From Clostridiaceae bacterium (GTDB lineage Bacteria; Bacillota_A; Clostridia; Clostridiales; Clostridiaceae), in NCBI GenBank assembly GCA_029256485.1, contig JAQSXU010000178.1, positions 1 through 6,749 on the forward strand: DNA of 6,749 nucleotides, given 5' to 3'. The position numbers were made by a program, and so were the translations under genes. Positions 6,048-6,749 of the stretch are shown here, piece by piece. The notes under the pieces are model-generated. The model saw only the letters and a program-made list of their open reading frames with translations, had not been told where the DNA came from and ran no database searches. Each line of letters begins with the position of its first letter. The stretch's first letter is position 1.

Positions 6048-6749
6048 AGCCTGGTATTCTTTAGTTCTCATGAATTTTAGAGATAATAGAACCGGTAATA
6101 AAATTATAATAAACAATATTATTGCAACTGCAGTAGAATAGCCAGTAAAGCTTCCGTAGCACATTCTCATAATATAAATACTTAATGATTCAGTACTATA
6201 TCCCGGTCCTCCGTCAGTTAATGCCATAATTATTTCAAAAACTGAAAGTGAACCTATTATGTTTGTTATTACATTTATTTCTATTGTATTGATCATTAGA
6301 GGTAATGTAACATACCAGAGAGTTTTAAAATATCCAGCCCCGTCTATCTTTGCAGCTTCAATCATTTCTATAGGTATTGATTGTAATCCCGCAAGATATA
6401 TTACCATAGTCATGCCCACAAACTGCCAAACATTTATAATAACCAGTATCCAGAGAGCCATATATCTATTACCAAGCCAGTTATTATTCGCAATGCCCAA
6501 ATTAAAAGCTTTTCCTATAACATAAAGGTATCCTCTATCCGGTTGAATTAAAAAATACCATATATATCCCATTATCAGTGGACTAATTACTGCAGGAATA
6601 TATACTATTGCTCTAATAATGCTTTTCCCTTTAAAATTTTTATCCAAAACAAGTGCATATAACAGCCCGAATATGTTTAATAATGGTGCACATGCCACTG
6701 CAAAGAATACTGTATTTATAACATCTTTTCTCGCTCTGTCATCCTTAAA
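6045..6749 (-). CDS. Sugar ABC transporter permease, MalF/UgpA type (5' end beyond window)
   Basis: The frame stays open from the TAA at 6047-6045 to the right edge, giving 234 residues; the start lies outside. An in-frame GTG at 6698 has codons continuing upstream of it (DDRARKDVINTVFFAVACAP), matching the usual NT-x-x-F entry to the transmembrane core of MalF-type permeases, so it is not the true start. About 60-70 N-terminal residues, including the first helix, are probably missing. The sequence contains a YIPAVISPLIMGYIW helix and an EAA loop (IPIEMIEAAKIDGAGYFKTL onward to LPLM), then DGGPGYSTESLSIYIMR, which is characteristic of this family. It forms the channel with the MalG-type permease that begins 12 nt later. 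The solute-binding protein gene is expected immediately upstream, beyond the window. Confidence 0.93.
   Translation of the reverse strand, partial: FKDDRARKDVINTVFFAVACAPLLNIFGLLYALVLDKNFKGKSIIRAIVYIPAVISPLIMGYIWYFLIQPDRGYLYVIGKAFNLGIANNNWLGNRYMALWILVIINVWQFVGMTMVIYLAGLQSIPIEMIEAAKIDGAGYFKTLWYVTLPLMINTIEINVITNIIGSLSVFEIIMALTDGGPGYSTESLSIYIMRMCYGSFTGYSTAVAIILFIIILLPVLLSLKFMRTKEYQA

Noticed and set aside
6045..6698. GTG at 6698 as the start of the MalF-type permease
   Set aside because: The frame stays open to the window edge and the upstream codons match the family, so the gene is truncated by the window.

Overview
The window is AT-rich, with strong AGGAGG-type ribosome binding sites, TTA/ATA/AGA-rich codon use and very short intergenic gaps. 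This suggests a low-GC Firmicute, most likely Clostridium or a close relative; that is an inference from composition and gene style, not a species identification. Every gene I can support lies on the minus strand, so transcription runs from high to low coordinates.

Right-hand part (6749 down to 1811): one sugar-uptake and glycosidase operon. In transcription order it holds a MalF/UgpA-type ABC permease (5' end outside the window), a MalG/UgpE-type permease, a GH66-family protein of the dextranase type with no signal peptide, and a GH13 oligo-1,6-glucosidase with the Val that marks alpha-1,6 specificity. Gaps are 12, 4 and 21 nt, and two Shine-Dalgarno sequences are built into the preceding gene's last codons or stop. 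The simplest model is import of alpha-1,6-glucans (isomaltooligosaccharides or short dextrans, possibly cyclic ones) followed by endo-cleavage by GH66 and terminal hydrolysis by GH13, both in the cytoplasm. The substrate-binding protein is probably upstream of the window, and the ATPase may be encoded elsewhere.

Middle (1743 to 1051): a small membrane-anchored diguanylate cyclase with intact GGDEF and RxxD motifs, starting 67 nt after the glucosidase stop with no visible terminator between them. It may be partly co-transcribed with the sugar operon. Its ATG-proximal Shine-Dalgarno lies in one arm of an imperfect inverted repeat. A perfect 12-bp inverted repeat just past its stop is the probable end of this transcription unit.

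Left-hand part (1009 to 1): a short open frame of 44 codons with coding-like composition but no start signal, possibly the 3' remnant of a lost gene, followed directly by a three-helix membrane protein with a YcxB-like core. That gene runs off the left edge, so its C-terminus is not visible. No RNA genes, CRISPR arrays, insertion sequences or riboswitches were recognised.
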